Source of the DNA: Acidobacteriota bacterium
GTDB taxonomy: Bacteria; Acidobacteriota; Thermoanaerobaculia; Gp7-AA8
Direction: 5' to 3'
DNA length: 64,000 nt
Assembly: GCA_019244185.1 (NCBI GenBank)
Contig: JAFATB010000019.1
Coordinates: 62,001-126,000, forward strand
The notes beneath the pieces are model-generated. The model made no database searches and was not told the DNA's origin. It saw nothing but the letters and a program-made list of their open reading frames with translations. This document shows positions 37,993 to 46,336 of the stretch, piece after piece (position 1 is the stretch's first letter; each line of letters opens with the position of its first letter). A program made the position numbers and the translations under genes.

Positions 37993-39663
37993 TCAGCGCG
38001 TCGCGGCGTGGAACGTGTCGCTCGCCGTGCGTTTCGGCGACGGCGCATTGCCGTGCACGGTCTTCACCGCGAACACCGGCATCTTCTGCTGCAAGCCCTT
38101 GAGCGCGAACTCGCCGAGCGGCTCGATCTCGAAGTTGCCGATGACGCGGTCGAGCGTGTGCTGCGAGATGACGAGCTGGCCCGGCTTGGCCACGCCGCTC
38201 TCGAGGCGCGAGGCGATGTTCACCGAGCTGCCGAGGACCGTGTAGTCGACGCGCTTCTCCGTGCCGACGTTGCCGACGACGGCGGCGCCGCTGTTGATGC
38301 CGACGCGGATGCGCACGACGGGGAGGTTCTCGCGCTCGCGCTCCGCGTTCCACTCCGCGATGCGCTCCTGCATCATGAGGCCGGCCATGATCGCGCGGTC
38401 GGCGTGATCGTCCTGCGGGATCGGCGCGCCGAAGAACGCCATCACCGCGTCGCCGATGAATTTGTCGAGCGTTCCGCCGTACGCGAAGATCGCGTCCACC
38501 GCCGCGGAGAAGAAGTTCGACAGAAACGCCGCCACTTCTTCGGGCGCCTTCGTCTCGGACACCGTCGTGAAGCCGGAGATGTCGGCGAAGAGGATCGACA
38601 CTTCCGCGGTGCGGATCGCCGTCTCGTCCGCGGCGACGACGCCCTTCACGATCTCGTCGATGACCGCGGGCGAGTGATAGCGCTCCATCTTCGAGCGGAT
38701 CTTCCGCTCCTGTTCGATCTTCTCGGAGAGCTGCGCGCGCTCGATCGCGACGGCCGCGAAGTTCGCGAGCGCGGTGAGCAGGTCGAGGTCTTCTTCGGTG
38801 AAGCGGCCGATGTGGATCGGCGAGTCGACCTGCACGGCGCCGATGACGCGCTGGCGGTTCCAAAGCGGCACGCACATCGCGGAGCGGATGCCGTGGATGG
38901 CGATCGACTTGCCGCCGAGGAGTCGCGCGTCTTCGAGCGCGTTCGAGGTCATCAGCGCGACCTGCTGCTCGGCGACCATCTTGAGGATCGTGCGCGAGAT
39001 CGGGATGTCGTGCGCGTCGGCGCCTTCGATGAACTTCGTCAGCTTCGGCACCGGATTGCCGCTCTCGTCGAAGAGGATGATCAGCCCGCGCTCGACCGGC
39101 AGGTACTTGAAGATCATGTCCATGACGATGTGCAGCAGCGCCTGCAGCTCTTCGGTCTGCAGCAGCGAGCGCGCGACCTGCACGAGCACCTGGAAGATCT
39201 TCTCGCGCGTCACTGACGGCTCGGGCTTGAAGCCGGGCTCGGAGAGCGGACGCGCGGCGGCGGCCTCCTGCACTTCCGAGAGATCGAGGCCGAACTCGGA
39301 GTTGAAATCGGAGATGCGGCGGATGACGGTGCCCGACGGGTTGTCGAACATCGATTCGCCGGTGAACTCGACCGACGGCATCGTCTTCACGTCGAGCTGC
39401 ACGCTGCCGATGAGGATCTTGTCGCCGGCGTTGATCTGCGACTCGGAGATGAGGTTGCCGTTGACCTTCACGCCGTTGGTCGACTTGAGGTCGATGATCC
39501 ACCACGCGTCGTGCCGCGCCTCGACGCGCGCGTGCCGGCGCGAGACGGAAGGGTGGTTGAGCACCAGATCGTTTCCTTCCGTGCGGCCGATCGACATGTC
39601 CTCCTTCAGATCGGTCACGCGCGGTACGCCGAGATCGACGTAGTGGATCTGGAGCTGGTCCAT
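37993..39663 (-). CDS. FHA-GAF-class III adenylate cyclase
   Basis: A 556-residue signalling enzyme with three domains. FHA (~1-95) has SIGRTEGNDLVL, SVSRRHARVEAR and STNGVKVNG, so it should read phosphothreonine. GAF (~165-312) is a possible ligand sensor. The class III cyclase (~350-530) has metal Asp361 (FADISG) and Asp405 (GDAVMAF), the adenine-selecting pair Lys401 and Thr475, and Asn482/Arg486 in VNIASRLE; these predict an active class IIIb adenylate cyclase making cAMP. No membrane helix. It is divergent from the PP2C gene with overlapping promoters, and so may be controlled by the phosphorylation proteins next door. Confidence 0.92.
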   Translation of the reverse strand: MDQLQIHYVDLGVPRVTDLKEDMSIGRTEGNDLVLNHPSVSRRHARVEARHDAWWIIDLKSTNGVKVNGNLISESQINAGDKILIGSVQLDVKTMPSVEFTGESMFDNPSGTVIRRISDFNSEFGLDLSEVQEAAAARPLSEPGFKPEPSVTREKIFQVLVQVARSLLQTEELQALLHIVMDMIFKYLPVERGLIILFDESGNPVPKLTKFIEGADAHDIPISRTILKMVAEQQVALMTSNALEDARLLGGKSIAIHGIRSAMCVPLWNRQRVIGAVQVDSPIHIGRFTEEDLDLLTALANFAAVAIERAQLSEKIEQERKIRSKMERYHSPAVIDEIVKGVVAADETAIRTAEVSILFADISGFTTVSETKAPEEVAAFLSNFFSAAVDAIFAYGGTLDKFIGDAVMAFFGAPIPQDDHADRAIMAGLMMQERIAEWNAERERENLPVVRIRVGINSGAAVVGNVGTEKRVDYTVLGSSVNIASRLESGVAKPGQLVISQHTLDRVIGNFEIEPLGEFALKGLQQKMPVFAVKTVHGNAPSPKRTASDTFHAATR

Positions 39664-39674
39664 GTGAGCGTCCG

Positions 39675-39704
39675 ATTATAGCGGCTCGCGGACGCGGGTA
39701 TAAT
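39675..39704. promoter_or_regulatory. Overlapping divergent promoters (cyclase / PP2C operon)
   Basis: A perfect TATAAT on the minus strand (39680-39675) lies 12 nt before the cyclase ATG, and a perfect TATAAT on the plus strand (39699-39704) lies 32 nt before the phosphatase ATG. With normal 17-18 nt spacers each promoter's -35 (TTATAG and TTATAC) coincides with the other's -10, so polymerase should be able to occupy only one at a time. Confidence 0.6.
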
Positions 39705-39736
39705 GGCGGCTCCGCGTACAGTCGGATAGCTTCGCT

Positions 39737-40939
39737 ATGAGCGAGCAAGCATCGTCCACTCCATCCTCCGCGTCCTCGCAACGACGCCTCGTGGTTCGGG
39801 CCGCGTTACGGACGGACGTAGGTCTGGTGCGCTCGGAAAATCAGGATTTCGGCACCTACACCACGCCGGAAGAAGAGAAAGAAAGCCATCCGGGCGGACG
39901 TCTGCTCATCGTCGCCGACGGCATGGGCGGTCATCGCGGCGGCGCCACCGCCTCGCGCCTCGCCGCCGAAACCGTCAAAGCCCAATTCCTCGGCAGCGAG
40001 ACGCGCGACATCGCCACCGCGCTGCGGCAGTCGCTCGCGCGCGCGAACTCGCGCATCTACACCGAGGCGCAGTCGAATCCGGAGCTGCGCGGCATGGGCA
40101 CGACGACGTCCGCGCTCGCGGTGCGCAACGGCAAAGGCTGGCTCGCGCACGTCGGCGACTCGCGCATCTATCGCGTGCGTGACGGCGCGATTGAGCAGCT
40201 GACCGAAGACCACTCGCTCGTCGCCAGCATGGTGCGCGAGGGGCTGCTGACGCCGGCCGAAGCGGAGACGCATCCGCGCCGCAACGTGCTGCAGCGCTCG
40301 ATGGGCGTGGCCGAGGACGTCGACATCGACGTGCGCGGCCCGATCGAGTTGCGCGAAGGCGACACCTTCATCCTCTGCAGCGACGGCCTGCATGGACTAG
40401 TGAAAGAGCCGGAGCTGCGGGAGATCGCCGCGCTGCCGATCGAGAATGCCGCGGAAGAGTTCCTCAAACGCGCGCTCGACCGCGGCGCGCCCGACAACGT
40501 GACGGTGATCGTCGCGCGCGTCGAGGCTAGCGACGATCCGGGCGACGAGACGCTGCTCGATCACGACGACCCGATCGACGAGACGCAGAAGCTCTCGCTC
40601 GCCGATCACCAGCTCTACGACGAGACGCAGCGCGAGATCACGCAGAAGCTCGCCACCGCGGACACGACGAAAGTGGCGGCGCTCGCCGACACGCAGAAGA
40701 TGGTCGCGGTCAGCGTTCCGCCGCCGGCGCCGAAGCCGATCGCGCCGACGCTGGAGCTGCCGGTCGAAGACGCGGTGGACGCCGCGCCTGCACCGGCGAC
40801 GGCCGCGCCGCAGGGCGGCACAAGTCCGGTGCTGAAGTGGGCGCTCGTCGCCGTCCTCGCCCTCGGCGCCGCCGGCGCGTGGTTCTACTGGAATCATCAG
40901 CAGAGCCTTCCCGCCGCCGCGCAACCCGCCGCCCGTTAG
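39737..40939 (+). CDS. PP2C-type Ser/Thr protein phosphatase with C-terminal membrane anchor
   Basis: A 400-residue protein. The PP2C domain (~20-260) has DVGLVRSENQD, IVADGMGGHRGG (metal Asp), LAHVGDSRIYRVRDG, ILCSDGLHGLV and GAPDNVTVIVAR, so all metal-binding Asp residues are present. A linker of Thr-rich repeats (DETQKLSLADHQ, DETQREITQKLATAD, LADTQKM), which look like FHA-binding TQ phosphosites, leads to one C-terminal helix (VLKWALVAVLALGAAGAWFYW). It should remove phosphate from Ser/Thr on targets of the kinases encoded 3-5 kb downstream. First gene of an apparent seven-gene operon to 47412. Confidence 0.93.
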   Translation: MSEQASSTPSSASSQRRLVVRAALRTDVGLVRSENQDFGTYTTPEEEKESHPGGRLLIVADGMGGHRGGATASRLAAETVKAQFLGSETRDIATALRQSLARANSRIYTEAQSNPELRGMGTTTSALAVRNGKGWLAHVGDSRIYRVRDGAIEQLTEDHSLVASMVREGLLTPAEAETHPRRNVLQRSMGVAEDVDIDVRGPIELREGDTFILCSDGLHGLVKEPELREIAALPIENAAEEFLKRALDRGAPDNVTVIVARVEASDDPGDETLLDHDDPIDETQKLSLADHQLYDETQREITQKLATADTTKVAALADTQKMVAVSVPPPAPKPIAPTLELPVEDAVDAAPAPATAAPQGGTSPVLKWALVAVLALGAAGAWFYWNHQQSLPAAAQPAAR

Positions 40940-40942
40940 CTC

Positions 40943-42574
40943 ATGTCCCGCCCCCGGATCCTCCTCGCCGGCGTACTCCTGCTGCTCCTCGCCTGCAAAC
41001 GCGACGTCTCGAAGCTCGACGACGTGCAGAAGATGGCGTACGCGGTGAAGCCGGCGGTCGTGCGCATCAGCGCGTACGCGACGGCGCAGTTCCGCTATCC
41101 CGCGTCCGCGATCGCGCGCATCGAACAGCAACTGCGCGCCGACAAACACGAGTTGCGCGCGCGCGACGTCTCCGGCGCCGAGCTGGTCGCCGACACCGGC
41201 GCCGGCGGCTCGGGCAGCGGCTTTCTCGTGCATCCCGACGGCGTGATTCTGACGAGCGGCCACGTCGTGGCGCCGACGCGCGACGAAGACGCGCTCGCGC
41301 GCGAGCTGCGCCGCAACGGCGCGATCGCCGCGCTCGTGCGCCACTTCCCCGTCGACACGCTGCGCACGATCTACCGCGACGAAGAGCTCGACCGCTACCT
41401 CGTGCCGCTCGCCGCGGCGGGACGCATCGAGCAGACGAAGGTCGTCAATCAGGTCGAGCTCTCGAACGGCGAGACGCTGCCGTTCCGCATCCGCCGCTTC
41501 TCGCCGGCCCTCTACGCGCGCGGCGACGATCTCGCGGTGCTGCAGATCGATCGCAAGGCGCTGCCGTCGCTGCCGCTCGGCGACTCGGAAGCGACACGTG
41601 TCGGCGAGTCGATCTGGTCGGTCGGTTATCCCGCCGTCGCGAGCAGCAGCGACGACGTCATCGGCGGCTGGCTCTCGCGCGACAGCGATCTCGAGGCGAC
41701 GTTCAATCCGGGGACGATCACGGCGATCAAACGCAACGTCGCGAACGTGCCCGTCTTCCAGTCGAACGTTGCGATCTATCGCGGCAACTCCGGCGGACCG
41801 GCGGTGAACCGCGACGGCGAAGTCATCGGCGTGTCGACGTGGGGACACACGAACGCCGAGCAGATCAAGTTCCTCGTCCCGGTCAACGTCGCGAAGCAGT
41901 TTCTCGCCGCCGCGGGCGTGACGCCGTCGACGGAAGGCGCATTCAACGAGCATTACCGCGCCGCGCTCGAAGCCGCGGGCAACGGGCGGTGGGTGGACGC
42001 GAAGCGCGAGCTCGAGCGCGCGGCGCCGCTCTTCCGCAACTCGCCGGAGCTCATTCGTTTCGGCCGCGACGCGAACCGCGCCATCGCCGCGATGCCGGCG
42101 TGGCGGCGGCATCCGTACGCGGCGCTTGCCATCGTGCTCGCGTTCGTCGCCGGTCTCATCACCGCGCTCGTGGCCGCGCGTCGCGCGCGCACGCCGCGGT
42201 TCCCGCCGGACGTGCTGAAAGCGGCGACGATCGAGACCGTCGTCGCGCCGACCGGCGTGCTCTCTTCGCACGCGGCGCTCGGCCGTTTTACGATCCTCAA
42301 CGGCACGCGCGCGGGCGAGAAGCTCGGCCTCGGCGGCTCGGGCATCCGCATCGGGCGCGAATCGACAATTTGTGAGATCGTATTGGAGAATCCGAAGGTG
42401 TCGCGGCTCCACGCGGAAGTGGTTTCGATCGACGGCAAGGTCCTGCTGATCGACCGGAATTCCTCGAACGGCACGTACGTCAACGACCAGAAGATCGACA
42501 AGCGATTCCTCAAGGACGGCGACATCATCTACTTCGGCGGCCGCAACGCCGTCGCGGTGGCGTTTCACGCGTGA
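40943..42574 (+). CDS. Transmembrane trypsin-like protease with cytoplasmic FHA domain
   Basis: A 543-residue protein. The N-terminus is a lipoprotein leader (LLLLLACKRD, Cys18) or anchor. The S1C/trypsin-like domain (~30-325) keeps the triad His107 (TSGHVVAP), Asp196 (GDDLAVL) and Ser283 (GNSGGP). A short helical region follows, then a clear membrane helix (~392-412, AALAIVLAFVAGLITALVAA) and an FHA domain (~447-540: GSGIRIGRESTICEIVL, VSRLHAEVV, SSNGTYVN). Predicted topology puts the protease in the periplasm and the phosphothreonine reader in the cytoplasm. It starts 3 nt after the PP2C stop. I know no characterised protein with this arrangement; an inside-out or outside-in signal is an inference. 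Confidence 0.88.
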   Translation: MSRPRILLAGVLLLLLACKRDVSKLDDVQKMAYAVKPAVVRISAYATAQFRYPASAIARIEQQLRADKHELRARDVSGAELVADTGAGGSGSGFLVHPDGVILTSGHVVAPTRDEDALARELRRNGAIAALVRHFPVDTLRTIYRDEELDRYLVPLAAAGRIEQTKVVNQVELSNGETLPFRIRRFSPALYARGDDLAVLQIDRKALPSLPLGDSEATRVGESIWSVGYPAVASSSDDVIGGWLSRDSDLEATFNPGTITAIKRNVANVPVFQSNVAIYRGNSGGPAVNRDGEVIGVSTWGHTNAEQIKFLVPVNVAKQFLAAAGVTPSTEGAFNEHYRAALEAAGNGRWVDAKRELERAAPLFRNSPELIRFGRDANRAIAAMPAWRRHPYAALAIVLAFVAGLITALVAARRARTPRFPPDVLKAATIETVVAPTGVLSSHAALGRFTILNGTRAGEKLGLGGSGIRIGRESTICEIVLENPKVSRLHAEVVSIDGKVLLIDRNSSNGTYVNDQKIDKRFLKDGDIIYFGGRNAVAVAFHA

Positions 42575-42600
42575 GGCTGTGAATCTGGAGAGGGTGGATC

Positions 42601-43230
42601 GTGGCTGACAAGCGATGTGAGAACGGGCACTTCATCGACGAGTCCTGGGATCTCTGTCCTTACTGTCCGCAGGATGCCAGCGAGCCCGAGATCCCGGTGG
42701 TGCGCCCGCGTGCGGCCGAGCTCTCGCCGCGCGCCGTCGCGTCCGCCGCGGCTCCGGCGCCCGACGCCGCGCCACGGCGCGTAACGTCGAGCGGGTCCGC
42801 CGCCGCCGTCGCGTCACCTCCGCCGCAGCAGCAGATCGAGCGAACCGTGGCCTCGCGTTTGGAAGCGGGCGCGCAGCAGAAGCGCTACGTCGTCGGCTGG
42901 CTGATCGGCCTCAACGGCGCGTCGCGCGGCGAGTCGTTCCCCGTGCGCATGGGACGCAACGTCATCGGCCGCGACCGGCGCTCCGACATCGTGATCGCGG
43001 ACGATCAGGCGTCGTCGCACCACGCCGATCTCGTCTTTCGTCCCGAGGAGCGGCGGTACATCCTCATGGACCACAACTCGACCAACGGCACGTACGTGAA
43101 CGAGGCCGAGATCGAGCCGCGGCGCGATCTCATCGGCAAGGACGTCGTGCGCATCGGCTCGCACCGCTTCGTCTTCATGCCGCTCTGCCACGACGGCTTC
43201 TACTGGGATGACGAGGGCCTGCTGCAATGA
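42601..43230 (+). CDS. FHA-domain protein with N-terminal zinc-ribbon-like motif
   Basis: A 209-residue soluble protein, GTG start. The N-terminus RCENGHFIDESWDLCPYC has Cys/His spacing of a small zinc knuckle. An Ala/Pro-rich linker (~35-90) leads to the FHA domain (~98-205): FPVRMGRNVIGRDRRSDIV, QASSHHADLVF and HNSTNGTYVNEAE, carrying the Arg, Ser-x-x-His and Asn needed for phosphothreonine binding. Its stop overlaps the start of the kinase gene (ATGA), so it is probably the kinase's adaptor or substrate. Confidence 0.9.
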   Translation: MADKRCENGHFIDESWDLCPYCPQDASEPEIPVVRPRAAELSPRAVASAAAPAPDAAPRRVTSSGSAAAVASPPPQQQIERTVASRLEAGAQQKRYVVGWLIGLNGASRGESFPVRMGRNVIGRDRRSDIVIADDQASSHHADLVFRPEERRYILMDHNSTNGTYVNEAEIEPRRDLIGKDVVRIGSHRFVFMPLCHDGFYWDDEGLLQ

Positions 43231-44462
43231 TCGGCAGTCTCACGGGCAACACGATCGGCAACTACCGCATCGACCGCGAGATCGGCGAAGGCGGCATGAG
43301 CCACGTCTACGTCGGGCGCACCGTCGCCGCGACGGACGTGCTCCCCGAGGATTACCAGGTCGTCCTGAAGGTGATGTCGGACGAGCTCGCGGGCGACCTC
43401 ACCGCGCGCAAGCGCTTCATCAAGGAAGCGTCGATCCTCTCGAAGCTGCGCCACCGTTACATCACGCGCTTCTACGAGTTCATCAACAACGCGGACGGCG
43501 CGGTGCTGGTGATGGAGTTCGTCGAGGGAACGCCGGTCGACGTGCTGCTCTCCGAGCGCGGCGCGCTGCCGGTCAACGACGCGATCAACACCGCGCAGTG
43601 CCTGCTCGAGGCGCTCGTCTACGCGCACGGCAAAGGCATCGTGCATCGCGACATCAAGCCGGCGAACCTCATCCGCGAAGCGAGCGGCGTCGTGAAGGTG
43701 ACGGACTTCGGCATCGCCAAGATCAAAGAAGGCGCGGGCACGCCCGGTTCGACCGTGCTCACGAAGTCGGGCTTTCTCCTCGGCACGCCGCACTACATGT
43801 CGCCCGAGCAGATCCGCGAGCCGAAGGACGCGGGCGCGAAGAGCGACGTCTACTCCGCGGGCGTCGTGCTGTACGAGATGCTCACCGGCGCGCTGCCGTT
43901 CAACAGCCGCTCGCTGCCGAAGCTGATCGACGCGATCTATCGCGGCGAGAAGCAGCCGCCGAGCGCGCTGCGTCCCGAGGTCGGCAAAGAGCTCGAGCAG
44001 ATCGTGATCAAGGCGATGCAGCCGCGCGCCGACCAGCGCTACGAGACCGCGCGCGAGTTCTTCGAGGCGCTCGAGGAGTACACCGCGCGGCAGCCGATCG
44101 GCATCACCGCGCGCCACGCCGCCGCGCCGCCCGAGCCGCCCCCCCCGCCCGCCGTCGAAGCGGCGAAGCATTGGGCGCTCGTGAACGTGAAACCCGAGGC
44201 GAACGAGAAGCACGCCATCCTCGGCGACAGCGTGATGGTCGGCCGCGACCGCACCTGCTCGATCGTGCTCGCGCATCCGGCCGTGTCGCGCCGCCACGCG
44301 CGCATCACCCTCGGCGGCGCCGCGCCGGTGCTCGAGGACCTGCAGTCCGCGAATGGAACGTACGTCAACAACGCGCGCATCGAGCGCGCGGTGCTCAAGC
44401 CGGGCGACATCGTCCGCTTCGGCGCCGACCCGTCGTGCAGTTACGTGTTGCGAGACCACTAG
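43227..44462 (+). CDS. Ser/Thr protein kinase with C-terminal FHA domain
   Basis: A 411-residue cytosolic protein. Kinase domain (~12-275) has GEGGMSHVY, VVLKVM Lys, IVHRDIKPANLI, VTDFGIAK and GTPHYMSPEQIRE; the catalytic set is complete. After a Pro-rich linker (PPEPPPPP) comes an FHA domain (~315-408): DSVMVGRDRTCSIVL, AVSRRHARITL and SANGTYVNNAR. Kinase plus FHA in one chain suggests self-assembly through its own phosphothreonines, as in T6SS or mycobacterial systems. No membrane helix. It overlaps the FHA adaptor gene and is followed after 8 nt by a second kinase. Confidence 0.93.
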   Translation: MIGSLTGNTIGNYRIDREIGEGGMSHVYVGRTVAATDVLPEDYQVVLKVMSDELAGDLTARKRFIKEASILSKLRHRYITRFYEFINNADGAVLVMEFVEGTPVDVLLSERGALPVNDAINTAQCLLEALVYAHGKGIVHRDIKPANLIREASGVVKVTDFGIAKIKEGAGTPGSTVLTKSGFLLGTPHYMSPEQIREPKDAGAKSDVYSAGVVLYEMLTGALPFNSRSLPKLIDAIYRGEKQPPSALRPEVGKELEQIVIKAMQPRADQRYETAREFFEALEEYTARQPIGITARHAAAPPEPPPPPAVEAAKHWALVNVKPEANEKHAILGDSVMVGRDRTCSIVLAHPAVSRRHARITLGGAAPVLEDLQSANGTYVNNARIERAVLKPGDIVRFGADPSCSYVLRDH

Positions 44463-44470
44463 GTGAGCTC

Positions 44471-46336
44471 ATGAGCATGATTCCCTGTTTACGCTGTAAA
44501 CAACAGATCGATTCGGAGTACGACCTCTGCCCGCACTGCGGCGAGAAGGTCACGCTCTTCCAGCGGACCTATTCGACGCGGCTGCTCGACGGCAAGTACC
44601 AGATCATCGACCGGCTCGGCGTCGGCGGCATGGGCGAGATCTTCAAGGTCCGCCACATCCATCTCAACGAGCTGCGCGTGATCAAGATCATGCGCCCGAA
44701 CGTGGCCGCGGACGATCAGGGGCTGCAGCGCTTCCTCCAGGAGGCGCGCACCTCGACCATGATCAAGCACAAGAACCTGGCCATGCTGTACGACTTCGCG
44801 CAGCTCGAAGACGGGTCGTACTACATGGTCTGGGAGTTCATCGACGGCACGAACATTCAGAAGTGGATCGCGCAGAACGGCGCGCTGCCGCCGCGCCTCA
44901 CCGTGGAGATCTCGATCCAGGCGCTGCACGGCCTCGATCACCTCCATTCCATGGGCTTGATTCACCGCGACGTCTCGCCCGAGAACATCATGCTGTCGCA
45001 GGACCATCACGGAAAGCTGCTCGTGAAGGTCATCGACTTCGGCATCGCCAAACAGCTAGCCGAAGGCGAAGGCGGCCAGGGTCTCACGCAGACCGGCATG
45101 TTCCTCGGAAAACTGAAGTATGCGTCGCCGGAACAGGCCGGCTTCCTCAAAGAGAACGAACACCTCGATCCGCGCAGCGATCTCTATTCGTTCGGCATCG
45201 TGATGTACGAGATGCTCGCCGGACGCGCGCCGTTCCAAGCCACGAACCCGCACGGCTACATCCTCAAGCACGTCACCGAGAAACCCGCGCCGATCGCGGA
45301 ACTGAACCCGGCATCGAAAGTGCCGCGGCAGCTCGAGGACGTGATCATGCGCTCGCTCGAGAAGAACCGCGACCAGCGCTTCGCCAGCGCCGCGGAGTTC
45401 GCGGAGACGCTCGAGGCGATCCGCGCGTCGATCCCGCCCGACACGAAGTACGGCCTCGGCGAGAAGATGGTCACGCTCTCCGGCGCGCAGACGCTCGCCG
45501 ATCTGCCGAAGATCACGACCACCGGTCCGTCCGCCACGTTCGGCGGCGCCGCGCAGACGCAGCAGACGCAGACCGGCGGTCCGCTTGCCGGCGGCACGAT
45601 GCCGGGCGGAACGATGCCCGGCGGAACGAACGTCGCGCCGCGCGTCGGTCCCGCCACCGGTCCCACCGGCACGCGCATCGCCGGCGATGAAGCGACCGTG
45701 ATGGAGCGCATGCCGCCGAAAGCCGGCAGCAACGAGCCGACGGTGATGGAGCGGCTCGGCACGCCCGGCGGCGCCGCGCCGACGTCCGTCGAAGCGAAGA
45801 TGCAGTGGAGCGACGCCACGCCGCCCGCCGAGCCGACGTTGCTCGAGCGGCAGTTCACCGGCGCCGCCACGCCGCCGCCCGCGAAGAAGAACAACGCCGT
45901 GCTCTTCGCCATCGCCGCCGTCGTCGTCATCGGCATCGCCGTCGGCGCCTTCATGATGACGCGCAAGCCGTCGCCCGCGCCGGTGGCGACGAACAGCGTC
46001 GCGCCGTCGGCGACCGAAGTCACCACGACCGGCGCGCCGAGCAACGCGCCCGTGCCTGCGGGCCAGGGACTGCTGCTGCTCTCCGCGTCGCCGTGGGGCG
46101 ATCTCGACAAGATCGTGAGCAAGCGCGATCAGCACGAGGTCGCGCTGAGCGACGACGCGCGCTCGACGCCCGCGCGCATTCCGCTCGAGCCGGGCTCGTA
46201 CAGCGTCACGCTCTCCGGTCCCGCCGGACAGAAGACGATCGACGTGCAGATCGAAGCCGGCAAACGCACTCCCCACAACATCGACATGGGCAACGTCGAC
46301 GTCGACGCCCTCGCGGAGGAAGTGAGCAAACCATGA
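44471..46336 (+). CDS. Zinc-ribbon Ser/Thr kinase with transmembrane helix and PEGA-like domain
   Basis: A 621-residue protein. It starts at the ATG before IPCLRCKQQIDSEYDLCPHC, a two-CxxC zinc ribbon; longer readings upstream run through the previous kinase. The kinase domain (~40-310) has GVGGMGEIFK, LRVIKIM and VIDFGIAK, but the catalytic loop is IHRDVSPENIM with Ser where HRDxK has Lys, a variant seen in some myxobacterial-type kinases, so activity is likely but not certain. A long Thr/Pro/Gly region includes GGTMPGG repeats and ATVMERM/PTVMERL/PTLLERQ repeats that look like FHA-binding phosphosites. A helix (~478-497) and a C-terminal PEGA-like beta domain (periplasmic) follow. Confidence 0.9.
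   Translation: MSMIPCLRCKQQIDSEYDLCPHCGEKVTLFQRTYSTRLLDGKYQIIDRLGVGGMGEIFKVRHIHLNELRVIKIMRPNVAADDQGLQRFLQEARTSTMIKHKNLAMLYDFAQLEDGSYYMVWEFIDGTNIQKWIAQNGALPPRLTVEISIQALHGLDHLHSMGLIHRDVSPENIMLSQDHHGKLLVKVIDFGIAKQLAEGEGGQGLTQTGMFLGKLKYASPEQAGFLKENEHLDPRSDLYSFGIVMYEMLAGRAPFQATNPHGYILKHVTEKPAPIAELNPASKVPRQLEDVIMRSLEKNRDQRFASAAEFAETLEAIRASIPPDTKYGLGEKMVTLSGAQTLADLPKITTTGPSATFGGAAQTQQTQTGGPLAGGTMPGGTMPGGTNVAPRVGPATGPTGTRIAGDEATVMERMPPKAGSNEPTVMERLGTPGGAAPTSVEAKMQWSDATPPAEPTLLERQFTGAATPPPAKKNNAVLFAIAAVVVIGIAVGAFMMTRKPSPAPVATNSVAPSATEVTTTGAPSNAPVPAGQGLLLLSASPWGDLDKIVSKRDQHEVALSDDARSTPARIPLEPGSYSVTLSGPAGQKTIDVQIEAGKRTPHNIDMGNVDVDALAEEVSKP

Noticed and set aside
43208..46336. Single 1,042-residue reading covering both kinase genes
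   Set aside because: The N-terminal part up to 44470 is the wrong frame of the FHA-kinase gene; the ATG at 44471 begins at a conserved zinc ribbon.
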